Part shown: piece by piece, positions 33,019 through 40,549 of the stretch
Layout: each line of letters begins with the position of its first letter
How positions within the stretch are numbered: position 1 is the first letter of the stretch
The notes under the pieces: model-generated
What the model saw: the letters and a program-made list of their open reading frames with translations, nothing else
Database searches by the model: none
What the model was told of the DNA's origin: nothing
Translations under genes and position numbers: made by a program
NCBI RefSeq assembly: GCF_900155735.1
Contig: NZ_LT707060.1
Location: 122,260 to 167,200, forward strand
Reading direction: 5' to 3'
DNA length: 44,941 bases
Source: Intestinibacillus massiliensis
GTDB taxonomy: Bacteria; Bacillota; Clostridia; Oscillospirales; Butyricicoccaceae

Positions 33019-34038
33019 ATGAAAACTGTTAAGATTGGTTCCGTCGGCCTGGGCCGTCTGGGCTATGAGCATGCGAAAAATATTGCGACCCGTGTTCCTG
33101 GCGCCGAACTGACAGCAATCTGCGACGTTGCCGCCGACCGCGTGCGGGAAGTGGCGGAGGAACTAGGCGTCAAGTACCAGTACACCGACTTTGCCGAGAT
33201 GTGCGCCAACCCGGAACTGGATGCGATCGCCATCGTATCGCCCTCCATGTTCCACGGCGAGCAGATCAAAATGGCGCTGGACGCGGGCAAGCACGTCTTC
33301 TGCGACAAGCCGCTCGACACCACGGTGGAGAAGTGCAAGCTTGCGGAGAAGGCGGTCGAAGCGCATCCGGACAAGGTGTTTATGCTGGGTTTCATGCGCC
33401 GCTACGACCCCTCTTATGTAAAGGCAAAGGCGAAGCTTGACAACGGCGATATCGGCCGCGTCATCCTGGTGCGCTCCTATACCCAGGACCCGCGCACCAC
33501 GATCGAAGGCACCCTGAAATTCGCGCCGCACTCCGGCGGCCAGTTCCTCGACATGTGCGTGCATGACATCGACCTGGTGCGCTGGTTCACCGGCTCTGAG
33601 CCGAAGAATGTCTGGGGCATCGGCGGCGTGTTCGAGTTCGAGCTGTATCGCGAGCTGAACGACGGCGACAACGTTGCGTGCATGATGCAGTGCGAGAACG
33701 AGGCGATGGCGTTTATGTTCGCCGGCCGCGCTTCCGCGCACGGCTGCAACGTCGAGACCGAGATCGTCGGCACCCGCGGCACCCTGCGCATCGCGTCCGT
33801 CGGCACGGACAGCATGCTGGAAGTGATGAGCAAGCACGGCGTATGCCGCGAATGCTACCCGGATTTCCTGGCGCGCTGGCACGAGGCCTATACGAACGAG
33901 ATGATCGAATTCGTAAGCTGCATCCGCGAGGGGCGCAAGCCGGAGGTCACCGTTTACGACGGCACCGCCGTTTCCGAAATCGCCTACCGCTGCAAGGAAT
34001 CCTTTGAATGCGGCGAGATGCTCCCGTTAAGGGACTGA
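33019..34038 (+). CDS. iolG: IolG: myo-inositol 2-dehydrogenase
   Basis: 339 aa. NAD fold GSVGLGRLG at 7-15; catalytic K97 in CDKPLD, D178 and H182 in LDMCVHDIDLVRW; FMRRYDPSY follows the second strand. It oxidises myo-inositol to scyllo-inosose with NAD, the first step of the pathway. AGGAG with suitable spacing precedes the ATG. It lies 76 nt after iolE. Two other Gfo/Idh/MocA paralogs are in the window (5362-6396, 15669-16688); this one is assigned by its setting. Confidence 0.88.
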   Translation: MKTVKIGSVGLGRLGYEHAKNIATRVPGAELTAICDVAADRVREVAEELGVKYQYTDFAEMCANPELDAIAIVSPSMFHGEQIKMALDAGKHVFCDKPLDTTVEKCKLAEKAVEAHPDKVFMLGFMRRYDPSYVKAKAKLDNGDIGRVILVRSYTQDPRTTIEGTLKFAPHSGGQFLDMCVHDIDLVRWFTGSEPKNVWGIGGVFEFELYRELNDGDNVACMMQCENEAMAFMFAGRASAHGCNVETEIVGTRGTLRIASVGTDSMLEVMSKHGVCRECYPDFLARWHEAYTNEMIEFVSCIREGRKPEVTVYDGTAVSEIAYRCKESFECGEMLPLRD

Positions 34039-34070
34039 TTAGGAAGCTTCCTAACCGGATAATTTTATGA

Positions 34071-34107
34071 CAGGCCAGCCGCCCCCTTTAGAGCGGGGCG
34101 GCGCCTG
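34071..34107 (+). repeat. Intercistronic hairpin between iolG and iolB
   Basis: Stem CAGGC and GCCGCCCC pairing with GGGGCGGC and GCCTG. It lies just upstream of the iolB ribosome-binding site and has no T-run. Confidence 0.5.
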
Positions 34108-34128
34108 TATTGACAGGAGGTTTTTACA

Positions 34129-34920
34129 TTGAAGTACACAAGCAAGGGCCCGCTGGTAAAGGGCTACAATGCAATGGTCACCGACCAGAACCCGGAAATG
34201 ATGGGGATGGACTTTGGCATCTTTGCGATGACCGCGGGCGATAAGGCCAACTTTGACTATGCGCAGGAAGTCGTTTACGACCTGCTGTACGGCAAGGTTA
34301 CGCTCACCTGGGACGGCAAGTCCGAGACCGTGGAGCGCAAGGACTGCTTCCACGTCGGCCCGATCGTGCTGCACGTGCCGGAAAACACCGCGGTTACTGT
34401 AGAGTGCCTGTCCGACAAGGCGGAAATCGCGATCACCAAGACCGCCAACCCCAAGAAGTTCGAAGCGCGCCTGCTGCGCGACAACGACCTGCTGTGCGCG
34501 AATGAAGCACGCGGCAAGGGCATCATGAACGATATTTCCGCCCGCCTGGTGCGCACCTTCTTCGACCGCTCCAACTGCCCGGAGACCAACTTCTTCATCG
34601 GCGAAGTGGTACATGAGCCCGGCAAGTGGTCCTCCTACCCGCCGCATCACCATGTCGAGCCGGAACTGTACTACTACAAGTTCCTGCCGGAAGACGGCTA
34701 TGGCTACGGCGAGATCGACGACGACGTTTACAAGCTGCGCAACAACGACCTGACCGGCATGCCGAACGGCGCCACACATTCCCAGGTCGCAGCGCCGGGG
34801 TATTCCATGTTCTACCTGTGGGCGATCCGCCTCCAGGACGACAAGGACATCATCACCACGACCGACCCGCAGTACGCCTGGTGCGCGGAGCCGGACGCAA
34901 AGTTCTTCCCGGACATCTAA
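34129..34920 (+). CDS. iolB: IolB: 5-deoxy-glucuronate isomerase
   Basis: 263 aa double-cupin enzyme converting 5-deoxyglucuronate to 2-deoxy-5-keto-gluconate. Family landmarks: PGKWSSYPPHHHVEPELYYYKF (metal-binding HHH and E), and THSQVAAPGYSMFYLWAIRL. The usual HP in the last motif is HS here. The start is TTG at 34129 with a perfect AGGAGG eight nt upstream. It ends the iol cluster and is followed by a strong hairpin. The next enzymes of the pathway, IolC and IolJ, are not in the window. Confidence 0.9.
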   Translation: MKYTSKGPLVKGYNAMVTDQNPEMMGMDFGIFAMTAGDKANFDYAQEVVYDLLYGKVTLTWDGKSETVERKDCFHVGPIVLHVPENTAVTVECLSDKAEIAITKTANPKKFEARLLRDNDLLCANEARGKGIMNDISARLVRTFFDRSNCPETNFFIGEVVHEPGKWSSYPPHHHVEPELYYYKFLPEDGYGYGEIDDDVYKLRNNDLTGMPNGATHSQVAAPGYSMFYLWAIRLQDDKDIITTTDPQYAWCAEPDAKFFPDI

Positions 34921-34954
34921 ATCTGATAATCATTGTCTCCATGGTTATACGTAT

Positions 34955-34988
34955 GGAAGGCCGCGGCGCGTATGCGCCGCGGCCTTCC
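34955..34988 (+). terminator. Terminator of the iol cluster
   Basis: Perfect 15-bp stem (34955-34969 and 34974-34988), loop GTAT, 35 nt after the iolB stop. The tail is only partly T-rich. Confidence 0.7.
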
Positions 34989-35053
34989 TGTCTGTCCTGC
35001 GTAAAAGCCACCGGTTGCGCCGGCGTTTCCCCGGGTATGTACGGCGCAGCCCC

Positions 35054-35090
35054 GGCGGCGCGGGAACCTTTCCCCGCGTCCCGCGCCGCC
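35054..35090 (-). terminator. Hairpin after the 60-residue protein gene
   Basis: 12-bp perfect stem (35054-35065 and 35079-35090), 17 nt past the stop at 35107 on the minus strand. No T-run. Confidence 0.45.
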
Positions 35091-35106
35091 GCCTGCCAGA
35101 AGGGCG

Positions 35107-35289
35107 TCAGCCCATCATGCCTGCAATGCCGTGCGCCGCATCATGCGCAAGATGCTCGGCATGGCGCGCGCCGGCCTTGATTGCCCGGCGCGCCTTGGGA
35201 TTGTGCATCGCGCCTGCCGCCATAGCGGAAGCAATTGCGCCCGCTGCGACGCCTGCCGCGATCCCTGTTACAAATGGTGCTACCCGCAT
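35107..35289 (-). CDS. Small Ala/Gly-rich protein, unknown function
   Basis: 60 aa. The N-terminal ~27 residues are an Ala/Gly-rich helix able to span or lie in a membrane (FVTGIAAGVAAGAIASAMAAG). The rest is basic and histidine-rich. AGGGG lies about nine nt before ATG 35289. It faces opposite to its neighbours iolB and pyrR and has a hairpin after the stop. No family recognised. It could be a small membrane-associated protein; the low complexity keeps confidence moderate. Confidence 0.5.
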   Translation of the reverse strand: MRVAPFVTGIAAGVAAGAIASAMAAGAMHNPKARRAIKAGARHAEHLAHDAAHGIAGMMG

Positions 35290-35332
35290 ACGTCCCGTCC
35301 CCTTTCCTCATTGGACTGATTTATATGAAAAT

Positions 35333-35370
35333 GCCGCCGATCCTAGTTTGTCCGGCGGCCGCCGTTTTTT
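35333..35370 (+). terminator. Terminator-like hairpin upstream of the pyr promoter
   Basis: 7-bp stem GCCGCCG/CGGCGGC (35333-35339 and 35353-35359), then CGCCG and T6 on the plus strand. It may stop readthrough from the iol side. Confidence 0.4.
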
Positions 35371-35459
35371 CCCCGAGAGTTTGTACCGGATTTGCCGGGT
35401 TGTCACAAACAAGATAAAATTCACCGGCAATGGCAATTGGTTTTTTAGTGAATGCGACA

Positions 35460-35488
35460 TTTACAAAACGCGCAAAATAAGTTATACT
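35460..35488 (+). promoter_or_regulatory. Promoter of the pyrimidine operon
   Basis: TTTACA, 17-nt spacer, TATACT. It gives a leader of about 155 nt before pyrR. Confidence 0.8.
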
Positions 35489-35518
35489 AACGTGTAAGAA
35501 ATCAATGTTTTATGACGG

Positions 35519-35550
35519 CCTTTAAAGCGCAACCCGTGAGTTCGCCAAGG
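35519..35550 (+). promoter_or_regulatory. PyrR-binding stem-loop in the pyr leader
   Basis: CCTT and GCG-AAC pair with GTT-CGC and AAGG around a CCGTGA loop. This matches the general form of the PyrR anti-antiterminator (loop with CnGnGAG). When UMP is high, PyrR would hold this loop and let the terminator at 35598-35628 form. Confidence 0.7.
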
Positions 35551-35597
35551 TGGAAAACAGGCAAAGCAGGAAAACCAAGGGGTTTCTGTATTTTGTA

Positions 35598-35628
35598 GGC
35601 TTCCCGCCGGGTGTGGGAAGCCTTTTTT
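35598..35628 (+). terminator. Attenuator terminator of the pyr operon
   Basis: Stem GGCTTCCC/GGGAAGCC (35598-35605 and 35615-35622) followed by T6, ending 22 nt before the pyrR start codon. With the upstream PyrR loop it forms a classical attenuator. Confidence 0.85.
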
Positions 35629-35650
35629 GCGCCCGGAAGGAGGGCAAAGC

Positions 35651-36187
35651 GTGCATAAAAAAGCCGAAATCATGGACGAAGGCGGGATGCGCCGCGCGCT
35701 GACCCGGATCGCGTTCGAGATAATCGAGAAAAACCATGATATTCCCAGCATCCTGCTTGCGGGCGTCAAGACGCGCGGCGAATTTTTGGCAGGCCGCATC
35801 GCGGACAAGATCGGCGAAGTCGAAGGCGTGCGCCCGCCCGTGCTGGCGCTTGACATTTCCCCGCTGCGCGACGATATCCCGGCGGACAGCCGCCCGGCGG
35901 CGCGCTTTACGCCCAACCCCGCCGTGGAGGGCCGCACGGTCATCATTGTGGACGACGTGCTCTACACCGGGCGCACCGTGCGCGCCGCGATCGAAGCGGT
36001 GTCCCTGATGGGGCGCGCCGGGCGCATCCAGCTCGCCGTGCTGGTCGACCGGGGGCACCGGGAGCTGCCGATCCGGCCGGATTATATTGGCAAGAACCTG
36101 CCGACAGCGCAGAGCGAGCGCGTGCGCGTGATGGTACGCGAAGCGGACGGCTGCGACGGCGTCGTGATATTAGACGGGGAGGGATAA
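35651..36187 (+). CDS. pyrR: PyrR: pyrimidine operon attenuation protein / uracil phosphoribosyltransferase
   Basis: 178 aa, the usual size. The phosphoribosyl-diphosphate loop VDDVLYTGRT is at 100-109, and GVKTRGEFLA near 38-47 and VDRGHRELPIRPDYIGKNLPT near the end match the family. It binds the pyr leader RNA with UMP to end transcription and has weak uracil phosphoribosyltransferase activity. The start is GTG at 35651 with AAGGAGGG six nt upstream; an ATG-like longer frame is not supported. Its own leader carries the attenuator, so it is self-controlled. Confidence 0.93.
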   Translation: MHKKAEIMDEGGMRRALTRIAFEIIEKNHDIPSILLAGVKTRGEFLAGRIADKIGEVEGVRPPVLALDISPLRDDIPADSRPAARFTPNPAVEGRTVIIVDDVLYTGRTVRAAIEAVSLMGRAGRIQLAVLVDRGHRELPIRPDYIGKNLPTAQSERVRVMVREADGCDGVVILDGEG

Positions 36188-36189
36188 GT

Positions 36190-37161
36190 TTGATCACCAA
36201 CCTCAAGACGCGCAAGGACCTGCTCGGCCTGCGCGAATTACCGGCGCAGAGCATCCGCTCTATCCTGCATTCGGCGGAAACCATGAAATTTGTACTGAGC
36301 CAGCCGATTAAAAAAGCGCCCCACCTGATGGGCAAGAGCGTCGTCGAACTGTTCGTCGGCGAGTCCATCCGCACGAAGCTGTCGTTTGAGCTTGCGGCGC
36401 AGTATATGACCGGCACGGTGTCCACGATCTCGGTCGGCGACACCACGCGCGAGCGTATCCGCGACGTCGTCACCGCGATCGACCACATGGGGGCGGACGT
36501 CATCATCCTGCGGCACCCGTTTTCCGGCACGCCGCACATGATCGCGCCGCTGGTACAGGCCTCCATCATCAACGCCGGCGACGGCATCAACGAGCAGCCG
36601 ACCCAGGCGCTCGTCGATATTTTTACCATTTTTCAGAAAAAAGGCAGGATCAAGGGGCTGAACGTCGCGCTGACCGGCGATATCCTGCATAACCCGATCG
36701 CGCACTCCAATATCTGGGGGTTGCTCAAGCTGGGCGCGAACGTGCGCGTCGCCGGGCCGGCCACCCTGCTGCCGGCGGGCCTTGAAACCCTGGGCGTGCA
36801 GATTTGCCGCAGCCCGCGCGAGGCTGTGACGGACGCCGACGTTATTATGTCCATGCGCCTGCGCAGCGATGCAGTCGACCGCGGCCTGGTGCCGGACGAG
36901 CGCGAATACGCGCGCTGCTTCGGCCTGCATGAGCAGGAGCTGACCTATGCAAAGCCGGATGTGATCGTGATGCACGCGCTGCCGGTACGGCGCGGGGTGG
37001 ATATGTCCGGCGCGGTGATTGCGGGGCCGAACTCCGTGATCGACGAGCAAGTTACGAACGGCGTCGCCATTAAAATGGCCGTCCTCTACATGTTTGCGAA
37101 GAAAGGGGGGTTTTACGGTGATCCTGATCCGGAAGGGCCGTGTTGTCAGCCCGAGAAATAA
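36190..37161 (+). CDS. pyrB: PyrB-like aspartate carbamoyltransferase with an altered active site
   Basis: 323 aa, transcarbamoylase fold by overall similarity and operon place. Start is TTG at 36190, GGAGGG upstream, 2 nt after pyrR. Compared by eye with typical PyrB: the STRT loop reads SIRT (59-62), the lysine of the 80s loop is replaced (around T86), HPTQ reads QPTQ (Q136), the SR of HSRVARSN reads NP (N168, P169), and RIQ reads RLR (R225). R108 in RHP, Q139, and R223 are kept. The C-terminus has about 20 extra residues that overlap pyrC by 44 nt. Whether it carbamoylates aspartate is doubtful on these residues; a different substrate or a regulatory role are alternatives. Confidence 0.75.
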   Translation: MITNLKTRKDLLGLRELPAQSIRSILHSAETMKFVLSQPIKKAPHLMGKSVVELFVGESIRTKLSFELAAQYMTGTVSTISVGDTTRERIRDVVTAIDHMGADVIILRHPFSGTPHMIAPLVQASIINAGDGINEQPTQALVDIFTIFQKKGRIKGLNVALTGDILHNPIAHSNIWGLLKLGANVRVAGPATLLPAGLETLGVQICRSPREAVTDADVIMSMRLRSDAVDRGLVPDEREYARCFGLHEQELTYAKPDVIVMHALPVRRGVDMSGAVIAGPNSVIDEQVTNGVAIKMAVLYMFAKKGGFYGDPDPEGPCCQPEK

Positions 37162-38416
37162 GCTGTCCGGCGTGATGGACGTGCTGATCGACGGCGAGGC
37201 CATCGTAAAGCTCGCGCCTGAGCTGCCCCAGTATTACGAAGACGAAAACGTGCGTATTATAGAAGCGACCGGGTGCATTGTGACGCCCGGCCTGATCGAT
37301 ATCCACTGCCACCTGTGCGAGCCGGGCTTCGAGAGCCGCGAGGACATCGCCAGCGGCACGCGCGCCGCGGTGCGCGGCGGCTTTACCAGCATCGCCTGCA
37401 TGCCCGACACCCAGCCGAAGACCTGTTCCGCGCCGTCGGTCACCTATATCCTCGACCGCGCGCGCCGCGTGGGCGCGGCGCATGTGTTCCCGGTCGGCAC
37501 GATCACGCGCTATGGGCAGGGCGAACAGCTCGCGCCGATTGCAGAAATGAAAATGGCGGGCGCCGTCGCGGTCAGCGACGAGGCCGAGCCGACGGCCGAC
37601 GGCGGCGTGCTGCGCAACGCGCTCAAGTACGCGAACTCCTTTAAGATGCCCGTGCTGACGAACTGCCTCGACCGCTCCATCGCCGCGACCGGCGTGATGA
37701 ACGAGGGGCTGGTCAGCACGCTGCACGGCCTGATGCCGATCCCGAAATCCGCGGAACAGTCGGTCGTGGCGCGCAACGTGATCCTGTCGCTCGAAACCGG
37801 CTGCCCGGTGCACCTGAGCCATATTTCCACCGAAGGCTCGGTTGAAATCGTGCGCTGGGGCAAGAAGATGGGCGCGCGGGTCACGGCGGATACCTGCCCG
37901 CAGTACTTCTCCCTGACGGAAGAGGCGGTCACCGGCTACAACACGATGGCAAAGCTCGACCCGCCGCTGCGCGCGCAGGCTGACGTCGACGCGGTGGTCG
38001 AGGGGCTGCGGGACGGCACGATCGATATCATCTCCACCGACCATATGCCGTGCACCGAGGACAGCAAGATCGCCGAGTTCGCCCGCGCGGCATACGGCAT
38101 GAGCAGCCTGGAGACCGCGCTGGCCGCCAGCCTGACGTACCTCTACCACACGGGCAAGCTGTCCATGGGCGACCTGATCTATAAAATGACCGCCGCGCCG
38201 GCAGACCTGCTGCAGCTTGGACGGAGCGAGCTCCGGGAAGGCGCGCGCGCGGATATCACCATATTCGACCCGAACGCCACCTGGAAGGTGCGCCGCGAGG
38301 CGTTTGAATCCAAGGGCAAGAACACGCCGTACGAAGGCATGGAATTGCAGGGCGAAGTCATATCAACCATTGTCAGCGGCAGCATCCGTGTGCTTGACCG
38401 CATGGTGATGATGTAA
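37118..38416 (+). CDS. pyrC: PyrC-like class I dihydroorotase with an altered active site
   Basis: 432 aa, amidohydrolase fold. GTG 37118 has AGGGGGG seven nt upstream and lies inside the pyrB frame. Metal-ligand H63 and H65 (HCH), D154, H235 and D308 are kept. By-eye comparison with usual PyrC shows HLREPG as HLCEPG (C67), PNTNP as PDTQP (D97), SHCED as TNCLD (N182 for the zinc histidine), CPHY as CPQY (Q262), AKMNPPLR as AKLDPPLR (D281) and TDHAPH as TDHMPC (C312). These include the arginine, asparagine and histidine that hold the substrate carboxylate. It may be inactive as dihydroorotase, structural, or specific for another ring. Confidence 0.75.
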   Translation: MILIRKGRVVSPRNKLSGVMDVLIDGEAIVKLAPELPQYYEDENVRIIEATGCIVTPGLIDIHCHLCEPGFESREDIASGTRAAVRGGFTSIACMPDTQPKTCSAPSVTYILDRARRVGAAHVFPVGTITRYGQGEQLAPIAEMKMAGAVAVSDEAEPTADGGVLRNALKYANSFKMPVLTNCLDRSIAATGVMNEGLVSTLHGLMPIPKSAEQSVVARNVILSLETGCPVHLSHISTEGSVEIVRWGKKMGARVTADTCPQYFSLTEEAVTGYNTMAKLDPPLRAQADVDAVVEGLRDGTIDIISTDHMPCTEDSKIAEFARAAYGMSSLETALAASLTYLYHTGKLSMGDLIYKMTAAPADLLQLGRSELREGARADITIFDPNATWKVRREAFESKGKNTPYEGMELQGEVISTIVSGSIRVLDRMVMM

Positions 38417-38445
38417 GCCCGGATAGGGCGGGAAGGAGCACATAC

Positions 38446-39363
38446 ATGTCCATTCAAACCTTAGTCGAGAAAATCCGTGAGAAGGGGAACCCGACGGTCG
38501 CGGGCCTGGACGCGCGCCTGGAGTACATCCCGGAGACGATCGTCCGACGCCACCTGATGCTGCACGGCGAAACGCTGCGCGCCGCGGCGGAGAGCGTCGT
38601 GGAGTTCAACTGCGGCCTGATGGACGCGCTGGCCGATATCGTCCCCGCGGTCAAACCGCAGGCGGCCTATTATGAGCTGCTCGGCTCCTACGGCGCGATG
38701 GCGCTCAAGGAGACCATCGATTACGCGCACGCCAAGGGCCTTTACGTCATCGCGGATATCAAGCGCAACGACATCGGCGCGACGGCCGCGGCCTATGCGG
38801 AGGCCTACCTCGGCAAGACCCGCGTGGGCGATACCGAGATCGCGCCCTACGGCGCGGACAGCGCCACGGTCAACGCCTATCTGGGCACGGACGGCATCGA
38901 GCCTTTCCTGAAGGAGTGCCGCACGCGCGGGAAGGGCGTCTTCGTCCTGGTCAAGACCTCGAACCCGTCCTCGGGCGAGTTCCAGAACCGCGATATGGAG
39001 GGGCAGCCGCTTTACGCCCGCGTGGCCGAGATGATGGCCAAGTGGGGCGAAGGGCTGGATACGCCCTGCGGCTACAACCAGGTCGGCGCGGTCGTCGGCG
39101 CGACCTACCCGGAGGAGCAGAAAATCATCCGCACCCTGCTGCCGCGCGCATATTTCCTCGTGCCGGGCTACGGCGCGCAGGGCGCGACCGCCAAGGATAT
39201 CGCAAACGCCTTTAACGACGACGGCCTGGGCGCCATCGTCAACTCCTCCCGCGGCATCATGTGCGCGTGGAAGAAGACGGGCAACAACGGCGCGGATTAC
39301 AAGGAAGCGGCGCGCGCGGAGGCCATCCGCATGCGCGACGATATCGTAGCGGCGATCCGGTAA
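38446..39363 (+). CDS. pyrF: PyrF: orotidine 5'-phosphate decarboxylase, long clostridial type
   Basis: 305 aa. The catalytic DxKxxD motif is intact as ADIKRNDIGATA, followed by SNPSSGEFQNR and the phosphate-binding PGYGAQG and NSSRGIMCAW. It makes UMP from orotidine monophosphate, the last step of de novo synthesis. AAGGAG precedes ATG 38446, 29 nt after pyrC. In contrast to pyrB and pyrC its active site looks normal. Confidence 0.93.
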   Translation: MSIQTLVEKIREKGNPTVAGLDARLEYIPETIVRRHLMLHGETLRAAAESVVEFNCGLMDALADIVPAVKPQAAYYELLGSYGAMALKETIDYAHAKGLYVIADIKRNDIGATAAAYAEAYLGKTRVGDTEIAPYGADSATVNAYLGTDGIEPFLKECRTRGKGVFVLVKTSNPSSGEFQNRDMEGQPLYARVAEMMAKWGEGLDTPCGYNQVGAVVGATYPEEQKIIRTLLPRAYFLVPGYGAQGATAKDIANAFNDDGLGAIVNSSRGIMCAWKKTGNNGADYKEAARAEAIRMRDDIVAAIR

Positions 39364-39451
39364 GCCTGTGGGACGCGCCGGGGCGGGCGGCTACCCGCCC
39401 CGGGATCACTTAGGGAAAACGAATTTCATATATTTAGGAGCGTGGGTATCT

Positions 39452-40549
39452 TTGAAAAAAGCATTTTTGCTGCTGGCGGACGGCACCCTGTTTGAGGGAC
39501 AGGCCGTCGGCTATGAGGGCAGCAGCATCGGCGAGGTCGTATTCAACACCGGTATGGCCGGCTACCAGGAGGTCCTGACCGACCCGTCCTACTATGGGCA
39601 GGTCGTCACGATGACCTATCCGCTGGTCGGCAACTATGGCATCAACTTTGAGGACTATGAGAGCCGCAAGAGCTGGGTTTCCGGCTTTATCATGCGCGAG
39701 ATGTGCGAATACCCGTCGAACTGGCGCTGCAAGCACACCCTGGACGAGTATCTCAAAATGCAGAAGGTCGTCGGCCTTTCCGGCATCGACACGCGCAAGC
39801 TGACCCGTATGCTGAGAAACAGCGGTGTAATGAACGGCGTGATTTATACGGAGGGTCATGAGCCGGACGAGGAGACCCTCGCACGCATGAAGGCCTATAC
39901 GGTCAAGGACGCGGTGCGGGCGGTTTCCTGCACGGAAAACAAGGTATACCCCGCGGTGGGCGAGGCCAAGTACCGCATTGCGCTGTTTGATTTCGGCGTC
40001 AAGTACAATATCGAGCGGGAGCTGTGCCGCCGCGGCTGCGAGGTCGTCAAGGTGCCCGGCTTTACATCGGCGGAAACCGTCCTTGCGGGCGGCTATGACG
40101 GCGTGATGCTGTCGAACGGGCCCGGCGACCCGGCGGAAAACGTCGAGATCGTCGAAAACCTGCGTAAGCTGGCCGACAGCGGCATCCCGATCTTCGGCAT
40201 CTGCCTGGGGCACCAGCTGATGAGCCTGGCGATCGGCGCGGAGACCCGCAAGCTCAAGTACGGCCACCGCGGCGTCAACCACCCGGTCAAGGACCTGGAC
40301 GCGGACCGCACCTATATCACTTCGCAGAACCACGGCTATGCCGTCGTCGGCGAGACGGTTGACCCGGCGGTCGCCCGCGTGCGGTATGTGAACCTGAACG
40401 ACGGCACCGTAGAGGGCGTCGAGCATATCGGCCGGCCGATCTTCACGGTGCAGTACCACCCCGAAGTCTGCCCCGGCCCGATGGACACCTCGTACCTGTT
40501 CGACATCTTCATCCAAAACATTGAGAAAACCAAGGGAGGCGCCCAGTAA
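39452..40549 (+). CDS. carA: CarA: carbamoyl phosphate synthase small subunit
   Basis: 365 aa. The N-terminal domain opens KKAFLLLADGTLFEGQAVG. The C-terminal class I glutamine amidotransferase has the nucleophile in GICLGHQLM and the partner His-Glu in QYHPEVCPGP. It supplies ammonia from glutamine to CarB. The start is TTG at 39452 with AGGAG 11 nt upstream; a longer open frame starts at 39368 without support. The stop overlaps the carB ATG (TAATG), a translational coupling that keeps the subunits balanced. Confidence 0.92.
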   Translation: MKKAFLLLADGTLFEGQAVGYEGSSIGEVVFNTGMAGYQEVLTDPSYYGQVVTMTYPLVGNYGINFEDYESRKSWVSGFIMREMCEYPSNWRCKHTLDEYLKMQKVVGLSGIDTRKLTRMLRNSGVMNGVIYTEGHEPDEETLARMKAYTVKDAVRAVSCTENKVYPAVGEAKYRIALFDFGVKYNIERELCRRGCEVVKVPGFTSAETVLAGGYDGVMLSNGPGDPAENVEIVENLRKLADSGIPIFGICLGHQLMSLAIGAETRKLKYGHRGVNHPVKDLDADRTYITSQNHGYAVVGETVDPAVARVRYVNLNDGTVEGVEHIGRPIFTVQYHPEVCPGPMDTSYLFDIFIQNIEKTKGGAQ

